A DNA stretch of 64,000 nt from Perilla frutescens (GCA_026008535.1 BRKX01000011.1:44252183-44316182), one strand, 5' to 3'. Positions 1-11,792 are shown, numbered from the stretch's first letter. The notes: generated by a model not told the origin, from the sequence alone. Numbers and translations are program-made.

Positions 1-913
1 TCTTTCAAAAGAATTACTCAATTTATTTATTTTACCGAATAAGTTATAAATATATATAATATTTAATTATTTATACATACATTTGTTACTTCATTCAAAT
101 ATTATATAAACATACATAAATCTATTAAATGAGAATACATTAAAAAATATATTATAATATATAAATTCAATTATATATATATATATATTACTACATTATA
201 TGAACTTTATGTTGTTCAAATTTTTTCAGTCAAGGCATTGCATTTTGTTCTAAGTTATTTACGTATATATATGTTGCTTATGCCAACCCAAATAAAAATA
301 AGTGTGTTTTTTTAATCAAATTATAAAAGAATTTTAAAAATAGTTATTGTGTTTATTTAAATAATTATTATGATTCTCTTTAAAAATGAATTGCATCCGT
401 AAATGACACTTATTCAATTTATTTTTATATAGAATATTACACATTTTTAATTAACAATTCATCAAGCAACATGCTTATTGAAGGAAAGAAGTTGCCTATC
501 AATATAAAGATATGGTATTCGATTGGTATATATAAGCACAATGAGTAAGGACACGAAATTATATATTGCACATTTTGTGTTGCATTCCTTATTGCAGATT
601 TAATTTTTTTCATTTTTTTAGATTCCATTTTCTTATGCTTTAGCATAATTTTACACTTGTTATTTAGAGTTCATCCTACGCAATTGAACTTTTTAGCTTA
701 AAATTCTTTCTACTTTTTTATACATGAAAAATTACAAAAAAGTCTAAAAAATATACATAGAAGTGAATAGAAATCCTTAAATAAACATTTTAATGCCTTT
801 TTCTTTGTTTGAAAATAATGTAGGAATGTTGTAGTGTCTCATTGATTCAACTAAAATTGTAGAATTGAACCACTATTTAAAGAAATAGAGTCAATGCTTC
901 CCAACTCTGCAAA
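1..913. other. AT-rich intergenic spacer
   Basis: I see no supportable gene. The stretch is strongly AT-rich with short TA runs (about 170-190) and poly-T tracts. The one short minus-strand open frame (437-646) has Lys- and Ile-heavy composition expected by chance in AT-rich DNA and matches no family I know. Confidence 0.6.
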
Positions 914-1083
914 GGGAAATTCTTTTACGCCTCATGATTCATGAGGTACTACCTCATGTGGCACAATAGAGATATTGGAACACTTGAAAGTGTCCCAATA
1001 GTCTATTAGGACACTTTCAAGTGTTCTAATATCTCTATTGTGCCACATGAGATAGTACCTCATGAGGCGTACAAGAATTTCCC
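914..1083. mobile_element. Fold-back MITE, 170 bp
   Basis: The element is almost entirely one inverted repeat. The arm starting GGGAAATTCTTTTACGCC at 914 is mirrored to 1083, and the two halves meet at about 1000 (CCCAATAG/TCTATTAGG). It is flanked by near-identical 9-bp direct repeats, CTCTGCAAA (905-913) and CTCTGTAAA (1084-1092), differing by one transition. A 9-bp duplication and a fold-back form suit a MULE-type MITE; an 8-bp reading (hAT) cannot be excluded. It has no coding capacity. Confidence 0.75.
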
Positions 1084-1460
1084 CTCTGTAAATAATTAAG
1101 AAATATGACTATTGGGCTTAAAAAATATGCAAGGAAAAAAATATATAACTATATCATTTAAAAGCACAAAAACGAACGTATGCATTTCTCTATAAAATAA
1201 AATAAGACTGATGAGAGATTTACACAAATTAATCACCTTTAAATTAACAATAGATCAAATAAAAATAGCATCAACAATCAAAAATAAAAAATAAAAATGA
1301 AAGATTATTGGAGTTAAATATTTGACTATAGCAAGCAAAGCATATATTAAGACAATCTATCTCACATGAGCAAATTTTAATTTTTAAGTTCTAAAAATTA
1401 TGGTAATCAATTACATTAAATCGTACAAAACTAACTATGGTAACAATATTAATTAATTAA

Positions 1461-2437
1461 GGGTTAATTGCTGTAAAAATCATCAATTTTATGTATTGTT
1501 GCAAATTTAACACGAACTTTAAAAGTAGGCAATTATAACATCAACTTTTGATTTGAATGTTATTTCACATCCCTCAAAATTTTCGGCTATTAAAATCTGA
1601 CGTGTCTGATTTAAATATGACTTGTTTGCCGGACTTGCCACGTAATGATTCATGTGGAAATTATATTTTATTTCAATAAATCTATAAACTAAAACGTTGT
1701 CATTCACCATTCATTCTAAAGATCTGGTTTAAGGTAACTCATTCCAAAAAATAATCAAATACACTTCAGTGTATAGATTTGGCATATGTTAAGGACTGTG
1801 ATGTATGGATCACGAAGTCTAAGCATCTGCCTCAATTTCCTCACTATGGAGTTCACTTTCTGCTTCAGACATTTCCTCAAACACGTTCCCTGGTTGACAA
1901 ATCATGTCTTCATTGGTTGAAGAATTGGAAGAATCATCCTCCATAGCAGCATCAAAACTACCTATCCCACTCCCACTCTTCATCTCAACCCGCCACACCT
2001 CCTTTGTCATCGCCACCCATCAGCCTTGCTCCGCCGTCTTCTCTACTCTAAAAGCACTAAATTCTGCAACACTGAATCTAACTCCCAATCTTCCGCTCCT
2101 GCCCATTTGCAGAGATAGTCAATCCATACTTCAGAATATTATCACGAACTCTCAAAGTTAAGAAATAGTGAGAATCTTCAAGCAAACTTAGAGATTTTGG
2201 GATTTTATTTTGCCTATATGGTTTGATTTGGGGATTAGGCTAAATTAGGGCTGAATTTCATGTCCAAATTTGACATGTCATATTTAAACCGGACACATCA
2301 GATTTTAATGGCCGGAAAATTTGATGGATGTGAAACAACATTCAAATCAAAAGTTGATGTTATAATTGCCTATCATTCAAGTTCGTGTTAAATTTGCAAC
2401 AATAGATAAAGTTGGTGATTTTTACTGCAATTAACCC
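1461..2437. mobile_element. MULE-like TIR element carrying a possible captured fragment
   Basis: Long terminal inverted repeats run inward from GGGTTAATTGC at 1461 and from the matching GCAATTAACCC ending at 2437. They stay alignable for about 170-200 bp (the CATCAACTTTTGATTTGAATG region at about 1541 is mirrored near 2350). Flanks are identical 9-bp repeats ATTAATTAA (1452-1460 and 2438-2446), although that sequence is of low complexity. The non-TIR centre (about 1820-2160) holds open frames on both strands (minus 1819-2016 is Ser/Glu/Asp-rich; plus 1904-2161). It is less AT-rich than its surroundings, as expected of a Pack-MULE capture. I do not recognise the source gene. Confidence 0.65.
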
Positions 2438-2782
2438 ATTAATTAATTAATTGTACCAAAATATCTAGTATTTCCCTTCTTACATATAAAACGTTGTCAC
2501 ATTCAAAGACGGAATTCTAGTGACTACTATAATCAATTACATTAACATAGAAATATATTAGTGTATAGATTAATTTATATCAGTAATTTCGGTAATTGAT
2601 CAATTTAAAGATTTTTTTATTTAATACAAACAATCTATAAGCATGTAAAAGAAATATTTGTGCATATAAAACATATACCCATGTATTATAGATCGATATT
2701 AGATATATAATATTTATTATATATATGTATGTATTGATATAGCAACTAAGCACAATTCTTATATATATATATATAGAGAGAG
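2438..2782. other. AT-rich spacer ending in a (TA)n/(GA)n tract
   Basis: No gene seen. The stretch ends in a TA microsatellite (about 2759-2775) and a short GA run that abuts the left end of element E1. This fits the preference of that family for (TA)n target sites. Confidence 0.55.
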
Positions 2783-3489
2783 AGATGGGATCATGTGAGA
2801 ACTACACCATCCTGTGAGAACTGAGAACCAATTTTAGCCACAGATCTCGCCTATTTGGACGGCCAAGTTCTGTTCCAAACTTAAAAAAAACGCGGTGGCA
2901 TTACTGTAATATTACAGACTTTTTAATGAAGCAAGTGTATTTTTGTAATTTAGGAATTCTATTATTTTTGGCATGAAATATCTTTCCCGTCTGTAATCGA
3001 AATCTCGTTCCTTCTACATATCGATTTCCTTTATGTTTATATAATCAAAATTTCAGTCGATTCTCTTCGATTTTTATTCATCTCAATCGATGTTCACGTG
3101 ATTTTTTGCCTTGAGTTTTTGCTATTCGCTGTTCTTCGATGAAGATGTCGGGTAAAAATATTTTTTGGTGTATTTTGCTGCGATTTTTTATCCATTTTTG
3201 TTTTAGATTTGTTCGATAAGATTGATGACGCTGAGATTTTTTCACGTGATTTTCTTCGATTTCTCTTTGACTTCGTTGTGTTTATGTAATCCATATTCCA
3301 GTCGATTCATCTTAATCATCATTCACAAGAGTTCCCCTAGAGTTTTAGTTGTTCGTTGTTCTTGGATGATGAAGCCGGGTAAAAATATTTTTGTTGTACT
3401 TTTCCTGTGATTTTCTTTGATTTTCTTCAATTTTGTTGTGTTTTATGTTGATTAAGCTGATTAAGTTGAACTTTTTATTTTTGAGGATC

Positions 3490-5775
3490 AACATGTATTT
3501 TTAGCACTGGTGTAATTAGTTTTAGCATTGTCCGTAACCTATTTTAGCACCACTGTGAACAATTTTAGCATTATTAAGCATTAACGTGATTAGTTGTGAA
3601 CATGGATTACATCACACGATAAAAGGTTAGTTGTCCAGGACGACGCAGGTTAGTGCTGGCGTCCACATCAACGACATAGGTCTTATTCCTCATTCCTTCT
3701 CTGCAGATTACCATCTCGTTGTCGCCTTGATCGATGGAGCGATAAATCGTATCAAGCAGGCTCAAAGAAAATGATGAATGGTTCGAATTCGAGGAGGCAA
3801 AATGCGAGATTTCACTCTCCCTTCTGTATCTACACCTCTCCACTGGTAGTGTATATTTTAGCACTAGTAGTTTATATTTTAGCACCGATAGTTTATATTT
3901 TAGCACTTTCATTTTCTTTTTTAGCACTATTAGTTTATTTTTTGAATATTTTTGTAGGTGATAGTATTAGCATTTATATTTTGCTATTTACGATAAGTAT
4001 TTAAATCCCACTGAATTCGAGAAAGAATATTGTGAATACATATGAATGGGTATATGAGAAGCAAAGGAGCAAAGAAGAGCGGAGGATGCATTGTAACTAG
4101 TGAGAGTTGAATTCAAACAACTCCATTTGGTGAGATTTGAATTTCCAATGAGTTGAGTACAAGGCCACGGCGGCGAGCACCGGAAGAGGCGGCATCTAAC
4201 TCATGATCATGACTTGTGTTTCTCCAGAGAAGCTTGGGCAATGAGCAGCACGCAGACGAACTACTTCTACTTGTTGCACACTATTGTGAACTGTTTTAGC
4301 ACTGCCATGTACTTTAGCACTACTGTAATCTATTTTAGCAAACTTGTAACCTATTTTAGCACTACTATGAACTATTTTAGCAGCAGTTGAAACTTTATTA
4401 GAAAACATAATCTGCAGCAGCTGCATGATTATTGGAATTAGCAGTAGTCATCGTGGCCGTTGTTGTGTTGGAACTACAATTTTATGTTAAGCGGTTCTTA
4501 GTATAAATTTACAAACACGTGCTTGATGATCTTAAAACTTATTTGAATTTCTTACGCAAAAATAAATATTAATATGTATTTATGTATGTGTACATGCTAG
4601 TAGAAAAATGTTAACTGGTGGTTAATTAATTTCTTAATGAAAATTATGAATACATCACCAAAAATGTCAATTTCTGTTGATTAATACGGATAGTTCCAAC
4701 ACGTAAGCGAGGAGTTGATTTTCATATTGTGTGTTGTTGGTTTTTCATCTTATTAGCATCACAATATGAATTATTAGCATTGTGAATTTAGTTAATAGAT
4801 TGAGTATCATAATAATGTCTCGTTAATAGAGTGTTTTTCACGATGAATGCAGTATTGTGATAAGAAACGAGTATTATGAAAATCATTTTGTTAAAATGTT
4901 CTTTAGCACTACGTGAACTATTTTAGCACTTCTTTAATTTATTTTAGCACTTCTGTAATCTACTTTAGCACTTATGTGAATTATGTGAAGCTGATAAGCT
5001 GTTATTTGCTGTGAAGTATTTTTAGCACTGCTGTGAACTATATTTAGCACTGTTGTTATCATTGCAAAATCTATTGTAACATTTTTATGCTTCTATAATA
5101 AATCTTATGACAAAAAACCTCTCATTTCAAATAAAGCATTGTACTTCATAGTTTGATAAAATATCCAGATTCAATTTAAGAAATCATTCAGCAAACTTTA
5201 TATATGCATATGTTTGTGTGTGCGTACTTTAGTACTACTTTGAAGTATTTTAGCACTATTGTAAACTAGTTTAGCACTGCTGCGAACTATTTTAGCAGTA
5301 TTGTAAACTATTGTATAAAATATCTAGATTCAGTTAAGAATCATTCAGCAAACTTTATATATGCATATGTTTGTGTGTGTGTGTGTGTACTTTAGTACTA
5401 CTGTGAAGTATTTTGGCACTATTGTAAACTAGTTTAGCATTTTTGTGAACTATTTTAGCACTATTGTAATCTAGTTTAGCACTGCTGTGAATTTTTTTTA
5501 CATGATCTTAGAATATATTTTTTATGCATTAATGTGATTTTAGTTTGTGAATTGATAAAATATCCAGATTCAATTTAAGAAATCATTCAGCAAACTTTAT
5601 ATATGCATATGTTTGTGTGTGTGTGTACTTTAGCACTACTGTGAAGTATTTTAGCACTATTGTAAACTAGTTTAGCATTTCTGTGAACTATTTTAGCACT
5701 ATTGTAACCTAGTTTAGCATTTCTGTGAACTATTTTAGCACTATTGTAATCTAGTTTAGCACTGCTGTGAAATTA
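3490..5775 (+). repeat. Left array of the TTTTAGCAC motif, 21-bp phased, within larger tandem units
   Basis: TAGCA cores fall at 5652, 5673, 5694, 5715, 5736 and 5757, an exact 21-bp step. Between cores lie degenerate CTNTTGTAANCTA-type spacers. Higher-order duplication is visible: the segment starting AAAATATCCAGATTCAA occurs at about 5158, 5318 (slightly changed) and 5548, each followed by a GT microsatellite and a new run of motifs. A broken fourth start lies near 5837. The array contains no usable reading frame. Confidence 0.85.
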
Positions 5776-6049
5776 TTTTTACATGATCTTAGAATATGTT
5801 TTTTATGCATTAATGTGATTTTAGTTTGTGAATTGATAAAATATCCAGGATTTTGAATATTATGAGCACAACATTTTTCAGGATTTTAACTTCCATGTTA
5901 GGTGGATTAATGATTCTTTTATTGTGTCCGTGAGCTATTATGAGCAAGTTCCATTTAACTGCATTTTCTCGTGCAGTTAATGAGATCGAGTTATTCATAA
6001 TTGCTGAATATGTGGTTCCTTAAAATAGGTATATATTCGGAGTAGAAGT

Positions 6050-6550
6050 CCAGATACTATCTGCACCCTTCAACATGCAAATAAAACTGAAATCACCAAC
6101 ATCATAGCTTCAAGAAATTACAACAAACACAGAATGAGATCAGGTGAAATTTATTCATCTGTAGAAATCCTTCCCTTCCATTCATGATTAGAAAGTTACA
6201 CTCTTATAAACAGAACAGGGGACACAAATATTTGAGAGTTAAAATACATGTTTCTGAGGGCACAAGAGCTGAAGAAATTTGAAATTTTAGAGGTCAAAAG
6301 CTGCCATCCCGAGTTGCTTGGAGGCTTTTCTTTCGGGTGCTTGGAGCCATAGTGATCAACAAGCTGATTCTGATTCGCAAGCTGGCTCTGAAAGTTCAAA
6401 CCATAATTGAGTAAGATAGCAAGCAACATTTCGACAAGGCATTGTACATTTCCAATATCCCCAAAGAAACACCTAGAGACAGATCTAGAGTCATTTATGT
6501 AGCCCAAATCCGAAGTAAAACACAACACCCCAAGGCCTAAATGTAAGTTT
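6050..6550 (-). pseudogene. Captured terminal exon (with intron and 3' UTR) of a ZNF706-like small zinc-finger gene
   Basis: Reading leftward, an intron-like stretch ends in a good acceptor (AACTTTCAG) at 6388. It is followed from 6387 by codons for SQLANQNQLVDHYGSKHPKE and KPPSNSG. This resembles the C-terminal end of the small C2H2/4F5-type zinc-finger proteins related to ZNF706: the H..SKHPK segment is their distal zinc-ligand region, while the two cysteines would lie in an upstream exon that is absent. The expected stop after SNSG reads TGG, so the frame runs on. The downstream sequence to about 6050 looks like a genuine 3' UTR. The retained intron boundary means the capture was from DNA, not a processed mRNA. 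The family assignment rests on memory of the conserved C-terminus. Confidence 0.55.
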
Positions 6551-7139
6551 GGCAATCGTTAAAATGCAATGTCTTTTGAAATTTCAATGGAAATGTATAA
6601 GGGAAGCAAGTAGCTGAATCAATGTTTAGGGGGAGAAGAAAGTAGAGAATGGAACTATGCGAATTACAGATCTCTTTGCTTTTGCTAGAAGATAGCCATA
6701 ACTAATTGAACAATAATCTAAGATTTCAACTCCAACTCCAACTCCAACTCCATCCAATAAAGAATCTCTACAAATGCTGTATTAGATTAGTTTTGAATTT
6801 GATACCACTCATAGTCACACCATATCCTTTATCTTTGGACGGCCACAATCAATCCCAAACATCCATCAAAATTGCTACCTACGAACAACACTTGTCACTT
6901 CTCACCCCCATTAAAACAAATTCCACGCTTGTTTTTAGATCCAATTCCAATACATCTTGACACAGCGTCATAGTTCAAATCATTGACAAAGTTATCAAAC
7001 ACAATAATCGACATGAACCAAAGAGGAAGGATAATTAAACATAAAAAAATTTTGCTTTTAATCTTTTATCTCGACGCATATTTCAAAACATGCATCCCAC
7101 ACGAATTTCAACATAGAATTAATAAGAGAAATGAATTAC

Positions 7140-7382
7140 AAGAGTGCTAAAATAAGTCATGATTGTGCTAAAATAAGCCATAAGGGTGATAAAATAAAAA
7201 ATCACAAGTTAAAAAATAGGAAATGACAATTTTTGAACTTGTAACACTGTTTATTCATTAGTTTATTGAAATGCCGAAGGCATTTTTCATGCTAATGCCA
7301 AAGAAGTGCGATGCTAAAATAATCCATGATAGTGCTAAAGTAATATATGAGAGTGCTAAAATAGAAAATGATAATGCTAAAA
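7140..7382 (-). repeat. Right array of E1: inverted GTGCTAAAAT motif, 21-bp phased
   Basis: The motif is the reverse complement of the left array. GTGCTA falls at 7144 and 7165 with a degenerate copy at 7186. A second run has TGCTA at 7312, 7333, 7354 and 7375. All steps are 21 bp. The inverted orientation relative to the left array makes the element internally symmetrical. Confidence 0.85.
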
Positions 7383-7825
7383 TACCAAATTGAAAAATAT
7401 ACACATAAATTGCCAACACTGTGTAGGGTTAACACTTTTATATATATTTTTCGTCATGAGGAGAATGAAAATGAAACTGATAAAACTTCATGCAATAAAA
7501 ATAAATACAGTTTGTTCAAGATTAGGTTTTTGTACGTGTTGTGCTTAGAAAAATACGAAATACATTGTTAAATTATCATAATATAGCGCTAAATGGATGT
7601 TTATAGCAAACGTAAACTGATAAATCAACATAGAATAATCGCTAAAAAAGCAAACGAAATTTCTTAAAAATAAAAATGAAATACATATTACTTTGAGTGT
7701 TCATGTTTTTCTGAGGATTTTGTTGATTGTTTGAGAGTTTTTGACGGTTGATTTCGATTTGTTTTCAGTTTATCTTCAAAGCTTTAGTGTTCTGGTTTTG
7801 CGCGAGTTGTGCTATAGTAGGAATG

Positions 7826-7981
7826 AGAAAGGTTTCAGGGGCACCGAAGTTCTGATTTATTACAATAATGCCACCACTTTTTTTTTTATTTTGATCTGAT
7901 CTTGGCCGTCCAAATCGGATCAATTTGTGGCTGAGATTGGTTCTCGATTCTCACATGGGGTATGGTTCCTTCTGGAACCCA

Positions 7982-8023
<42 letters not shown>

Positions 8024-8190
8024 TGGGTTCCAGAAGGAACCATACCCCATGTGAGAACCGAGAACCAATCTCAACCATAGATCTCGCCTATTTGGACAGC
8101 CAAGATCTGTTCAAAAATTAAAAAAATGCGGTGGCATAATTGTAATAATTCCGAACTTCGCTGCCCCTGAAACTCGACGAGGGTAAAATC
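7826..8190. repeat. Tail-to-tail junction of E1 and E2: giant palindrome across (TA)n
   Basis: The right end of E1 (7830-7985) and the left end of E2 (8020-8180) are inverted copies separated by a pure TA tract (7986-8019). GGGTTGGGTTCCAGAAGGAA reads outward from the centre on both sides. The arms stay alignable to the GGCATNATTGTAATAA box and to a CAGGGGCA/TGCCCCTG segment. A single-stranded form could fold into a hairpin of about 150 bp per arm. Confidence 0.85.
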
Positions 8191-8598
8191 AGAAAATTCA
8201 ATGTATATGTGATTCACGCGTATATTTTTCAATTTAGGGTTTTAGCACTGTCATTTCCTATTTTAGCACTGTCATGACTTATTTTAGCACTGTCATGGTC
8301 TTTTTTAGCATTGTCATGACTTATTTTAGCATGACTCTTATTCCAGCAGATTTTTTTTATTTTAATTTATGCAACATATTTTGTTATTTTAATTTATGCA
8401 AGCTATTATGGATTAGATTTGCATATATATGAACTATTGTGAGAGGATCGTGGTCAATCGATCTAATGTTCTCAATCATTTCTTACCATCCCCAAAGTTG
8501 AGATCGCTATAGTAAACACAAAAGACAAAGAGTAGAACCCCTTGCTCTCCGAATTTTATCGTTGGGGCTTGGGATTGAGAGTAGAAAATTCTGTAATC

Positions 8599-9093
8599 AT
8601 GTTGGTCTAATAAGATTTGCTCACCGGTGACGAACTCCTGTCAGACTCGTTTCCATACACTGAAATTGAGAATGGATGTCTATGGGAAGTCCAGGGCAAG
8701 TGGGTAGTTACGGGATCAGTTGATGTTGACATTGGGGCAAACCCTTCTGCCGAAGGTGGTGGTGAGGATGAAGGTGTTGATGACCAAGCTGTGAAAGTGG
8801 TCGACATTGTCGACATATTCAGGCTGCAGGAACAACCTCCTTTTGACAAGAAGCAATTCATTGGAAGTTTATCAAGTTGTTGACTGCTAAGCTTGAAGGG
8901 GAGAAGCAAGAAGAGTTCAACAAGTCCATTGAGGGAGCAACCAAATATCTCATCTCTAAAATCAAAGATCTCCAATTTTTTGTCGGAGAGAGCATGCATG
9001 ATGACAGCTCCTTGGTGTTTGCTTACTACAAGGAAGGTGCTATTGATCCAACATTTTTGTACTTTGCCCATGGTTTGAAGGAAATCAAAGTGG
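8599..9093 (+). pseudogene. TCTP: Processed pseudogene of translationally controlled tumor protein (TCTP)
   Basis: TCTP is a small, abundant cytosolic protein tied to growth control in plants and animals. Residues EIENG, GANPSAEGG, DEGVDDQAVKVVDIVD, FRLQEQP and FFVGESMHDDSSLVFAYYK are unmistakable TCTP signatures. The copy starts at an ATG at 8599 but has two consecutive stops (TAATAA, 8608-8613) where plant TCTPs read Tyr-Gln. A small deletion after KKQFIG (about 8867) shifts the frame. The normal stop after GLKEIK is lost. No intron interrupts it, whereas plant TCTP genes are expected to have introns, so it looks retro-copied before or during capture by E2. It is not a functional gene. Confidence 0.9.
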
Positions 9094-9239
9094 CTGGAAA
9101 ACTGGTCACTTGCCCTCGAATATTTCTAATTCCAATATATTTTTTGTTACAATTTATTATCTGTGTACTACTTGAGACCAATGTTGCAAAAAGGCAGCCG
9201 TCTAGCCCTTGTTATTCCTTTTTTAGAACTGGTATTTGA

Positions 9240-10345
9240 AATCTAAAGTTTGAGCACTTTTATAAAGTATTTTAGCACTTGTAGTTTCTACTTTAGCAAT
9301 TACATTTTCTTGTTTAGCACTGTTGTTACACACCTGCTAGAAATAATAAAACCCTTATTAGCAATGCAAAAAATGAAATATCAGCTATGTTATTCCTTTT
9401 TTAGCACTACTCTTTTAATTCTGAAGTTTTAGCACTGGCATTTTGACTTTTAGCCCTTACAAATCCCTTTTTAGAACAGCTACTATCATATAAGACTACC
9501 AGGTTTGTCTAGTTAATATTTAGATTCACAATTCTGAGTTTCCAGCAATTTTATGTAACATTTAGCACTAGTAATTGAGGTTTTATTACTTGTCATTCCT
9601 TTTTTAGCACTGGTATTTGAATTCTGACATTTTAGCACTTTTATGAAGTATTTTAGCACTTGTAGTTTCTACTTTAGCACGTATGTTTTCTTGTTTAGCA
9701 CTGTTGTTAGACACATGCTAGAAATATTAAAACCCTTATTAGCAATGCAAAAAATGAAATATCAACTATGACATTCCCTTTTTAGCACTAGTATTTGAAT
9801 TCTGGAGTTTTAACACTGGCATTTTGACTTTTAACACTTACAAATCATTTTTTAGCACTGCTACTATCATATTCATATAAGACTACCAAGTTTGTCTAGT
9901 TAATATTTAGTTCACTATTCTGAGTTTTCAACAATTTTATGCGATATTTAGCACTGGTAATTGAGGTTTTAGCACTTGTCATTCCTTTTTCATCACTGGT
10001 ATTTGAATTATGACGTTTTAGTACTTTTATAAAGTATTTTAGCACCTGTAGTTTCTATTTTAGCACTTACGTTTCCTTGTTTAGCACTGTTGTTACACAC
10101 CTGCTAGAAATATTAAAACCTTTATTAGCAATGCAAAAAATGAAATATCAGCTATGTCATTCCTTTTTTAGCAATAGTATTTGAATTCTGAAATTTTAGC
10201 ACTTTTATAAAGTATTTTAGCACTTGTACTTTCTACTTTAGCACTTATGTTTCCTTATTTAGCACTGTTGTTCCACACTAGAAATATTAAAACCTTTATT
10301 AGCAATGCAAAAAATGAAATACCATCTATGCCTATTTAGCATTAC
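9240..10345 (+). repeat. E2 left array: TTTAGCAC motif in ~385-bp higher-order tandem units
   Basis: A unit containing AAAGTATTTTAGCACTTGTA, then AGCACTGTTGTTACACAC and ending TTAGCAATGCAAAAAATGAA, is repeated with starts near 9240, 9625, 10010 and, shortened, 10190. TAGCA cores at 9273, 9294 and 9315 step by exactly 21 bp. The array is cut at 10415 by the LTR element and resumes at 19108. Confidence 0.8.
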
Positions 10346-10410
10346 AAGAAAGAATATTACTATCATTAATAAAAAAATCAGTATATAAAAAAAGTACAAA
10401 AAATGAAATA

Positions 10411-10415
10411 CCAGA
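10411..10415 (+). other. Left target-site duplication of the LTR element
   Basis: CCAGA precedes the TG of the left LTR. CCAGC (19108-19112) follows the CA of the right LTR. The 4/5 match agrees with the uninterrupted array sequence ATCAGCTATG seen elsewhere in E2, so the left copy has probably mutated. Confidence 0.75.
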
Positions 10416-11767
10416 TGATTAGGGTGTTATTTCGTATATATTTTGGGTCGTTTTTAGTATGTTTCTGCAGTGTTACTCACCCCATGGTCAAGTTTTGTGG
10501 GAGAATTTGTGTCTTGTGGTTAATTTCAGGTGGTTGACATGGAAGTGGAGATAATGATATTATTTTGAAGGGTTTTGACGCAATTGGATTGAAGAAAAGC
10601 TGAAGAGTATGGAACCAGTCGGTATGAGCATACCGACTGATGGATTATGCGAGTATTTGGGCTGGAGATAGTGGATATGCACCAGCTGTGGGCCATGGAT
10701 GAAAATTACATTTCTTTTATTACTTTTGGACTTAATTTTTATTATTTTCCTAGTTGGATTAGGATTAGGATGTTTTTTAATTAATTAATTAATTAAGGAT
10801 TTGGATAAAAAGACTTCTAGTTAGAGTAGGACTCTATCCATTGCAGTATAGATTAATTCCAACGCTAGAAACAACAGGAGGGAACGATTTTCTCTGCATA
10901 TATTTTCACTATTCAACTTCATTCTTTCTTTATTCCTTCCTTCATCGTTCTTCTTTTGAATTAATTTATGAGGTGCCAATCCAATTATGAATTCAAGCTA
11001 AGCGCGTTCTATTCCGATGAAAATTAACGAAACACTGGCATATTTATACTGTGAGATCTAACTGTTCTATTTATTTTGATTAATTGCATATATTTGTTAT
11101 TCTCGAGGTTTAAAGTCGTTAATTGTTTCGTCTCTGCTAGGTAGGTGCACATATTTAGTAGATCAGAATTAATTAGTAGCCAATTAAACCGGTCATCCGT
11201 AATTGTGGTTTAAGTTTAATTAGTGGTACAACGATTCTTCAGAATCGAGGGAATAACAGTCTTAATTCAACGGTCCTGTGTCAGAGTCTGTTGGTTTTGA
11301 ATCGGGTTTCTCTAGTTTTTAATGTTGTCGGCTCATTAAACCTATAGAGTGTCTTTTACGGTTGTCAGTCGATTAGGGAAATAATTGGTGAAGTGTCTTC
11401 CTGATTATCGAGAAGCTAAGGAGAAATTAGGCTGCGTCAGTAAGTGTCTTCGGTAGCTATAACTGGTTTACATACGTTGATTGGAAGTATCTTTGCATTG
11501 AGGATCAGAATAATTAAGCTAGGGTGGAGTTAATTGGAAGCCGGAATACCTTTTTATAATCTGTTAAAAACTATTCTCTGTTTATTTGCTTATTTTCATT
11601 TTTACATTACAACAAAGAAATTCGTGTGGAAAGATTGGTTACTGAGGCTGAAAGTATGGAATAATTCTCACCGGTCCTTTGGAAGACGATCTTGCTCGCC
11701 ACTGTTCTAGGTAGTGTGGGCATACCGACTGCGTGTCGGATTATTTTTGGTGAAAAATGATGCACCA
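10416..11767 (+). repeat. Left LTR, 1352 bp
   Basis: Starts TGATTAGGGTGTTATTTCG and ends at ATGATGCACCA immediately before the primer-binding region. It contains an imperfect palindrome of the arms CAGTCGGTATG and CATACCGACTG around 10617-10640. Confidence 0.85.
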
Positions 11768-11772
11768 AATTT

Positions 11773-11792
11773 TGGCGCCGTTGCCGGGGATC
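11773..11792 (+). promoter_or_regulatory. Primer-binding site, tRNA-Asp type
   Basis: TGGCGCCGTTGCCGGGGATC begins five bases after the LTR end and is complementary to the 3' end of plant tRNA-Asp(GTC) including its CCA. This primer is typical of Athila-like Ty3/gypsy elements. Confidence 0.85.

Larger units (their letters stand above)
2783..7985 (+). mobile_element. Element E1: TA-flanked TIR transposon with phased TTTTAGCAC arrays
   Basis: Non-autonomous element of about 5.2 kb. Its left end (GGATCATGTGAGAAC, then GAACTGAGAACCAA) is repeated inverted, almost identical for about 200 bp, at the far end of E2 (21055-21261). Its right end (7830-7985) is a diverged relative and is mirrored at the near end of E2 (8020-8190). 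Both ends carry a GGTGGCATT..TGTAAT box about 110-130 bp inside. The left half (3500-5770) holds dozens of TTTTAGCAC copies; the right half (7140-7380) holds the motif inverted (GTGCTAAAAT). From 5652 to 5757 the TAGCA core recurs every 21 bp exactly. The left subterminal region also contains a roughly 230-bp partial duplication (about 3050-3200 and 3290-3430). No transposase is visible. A MULE-type TA-flanked element is a reasonable guess, but the superfamily is unresolved. Confidence 0.7.

Noticed and set aside
437..646. 69-residue minus-strand open frame
   Set aside because: Composition typical of AT-rich chance frames; no domain, promoter or splice context.
5640..5765. Regular repeat-spacer pattern that resembles a CRISPR array
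   Set aside because: The repeats are only about 9-10 bp, the spacers are degenerate versions of each other rather than unique, and the host is a plant. The pattern lies inside a transposon.
8607..9071. 154-residue minus-strand open frame
   Set aside because: It is the antisense shadow of the TCTP pseudogene.
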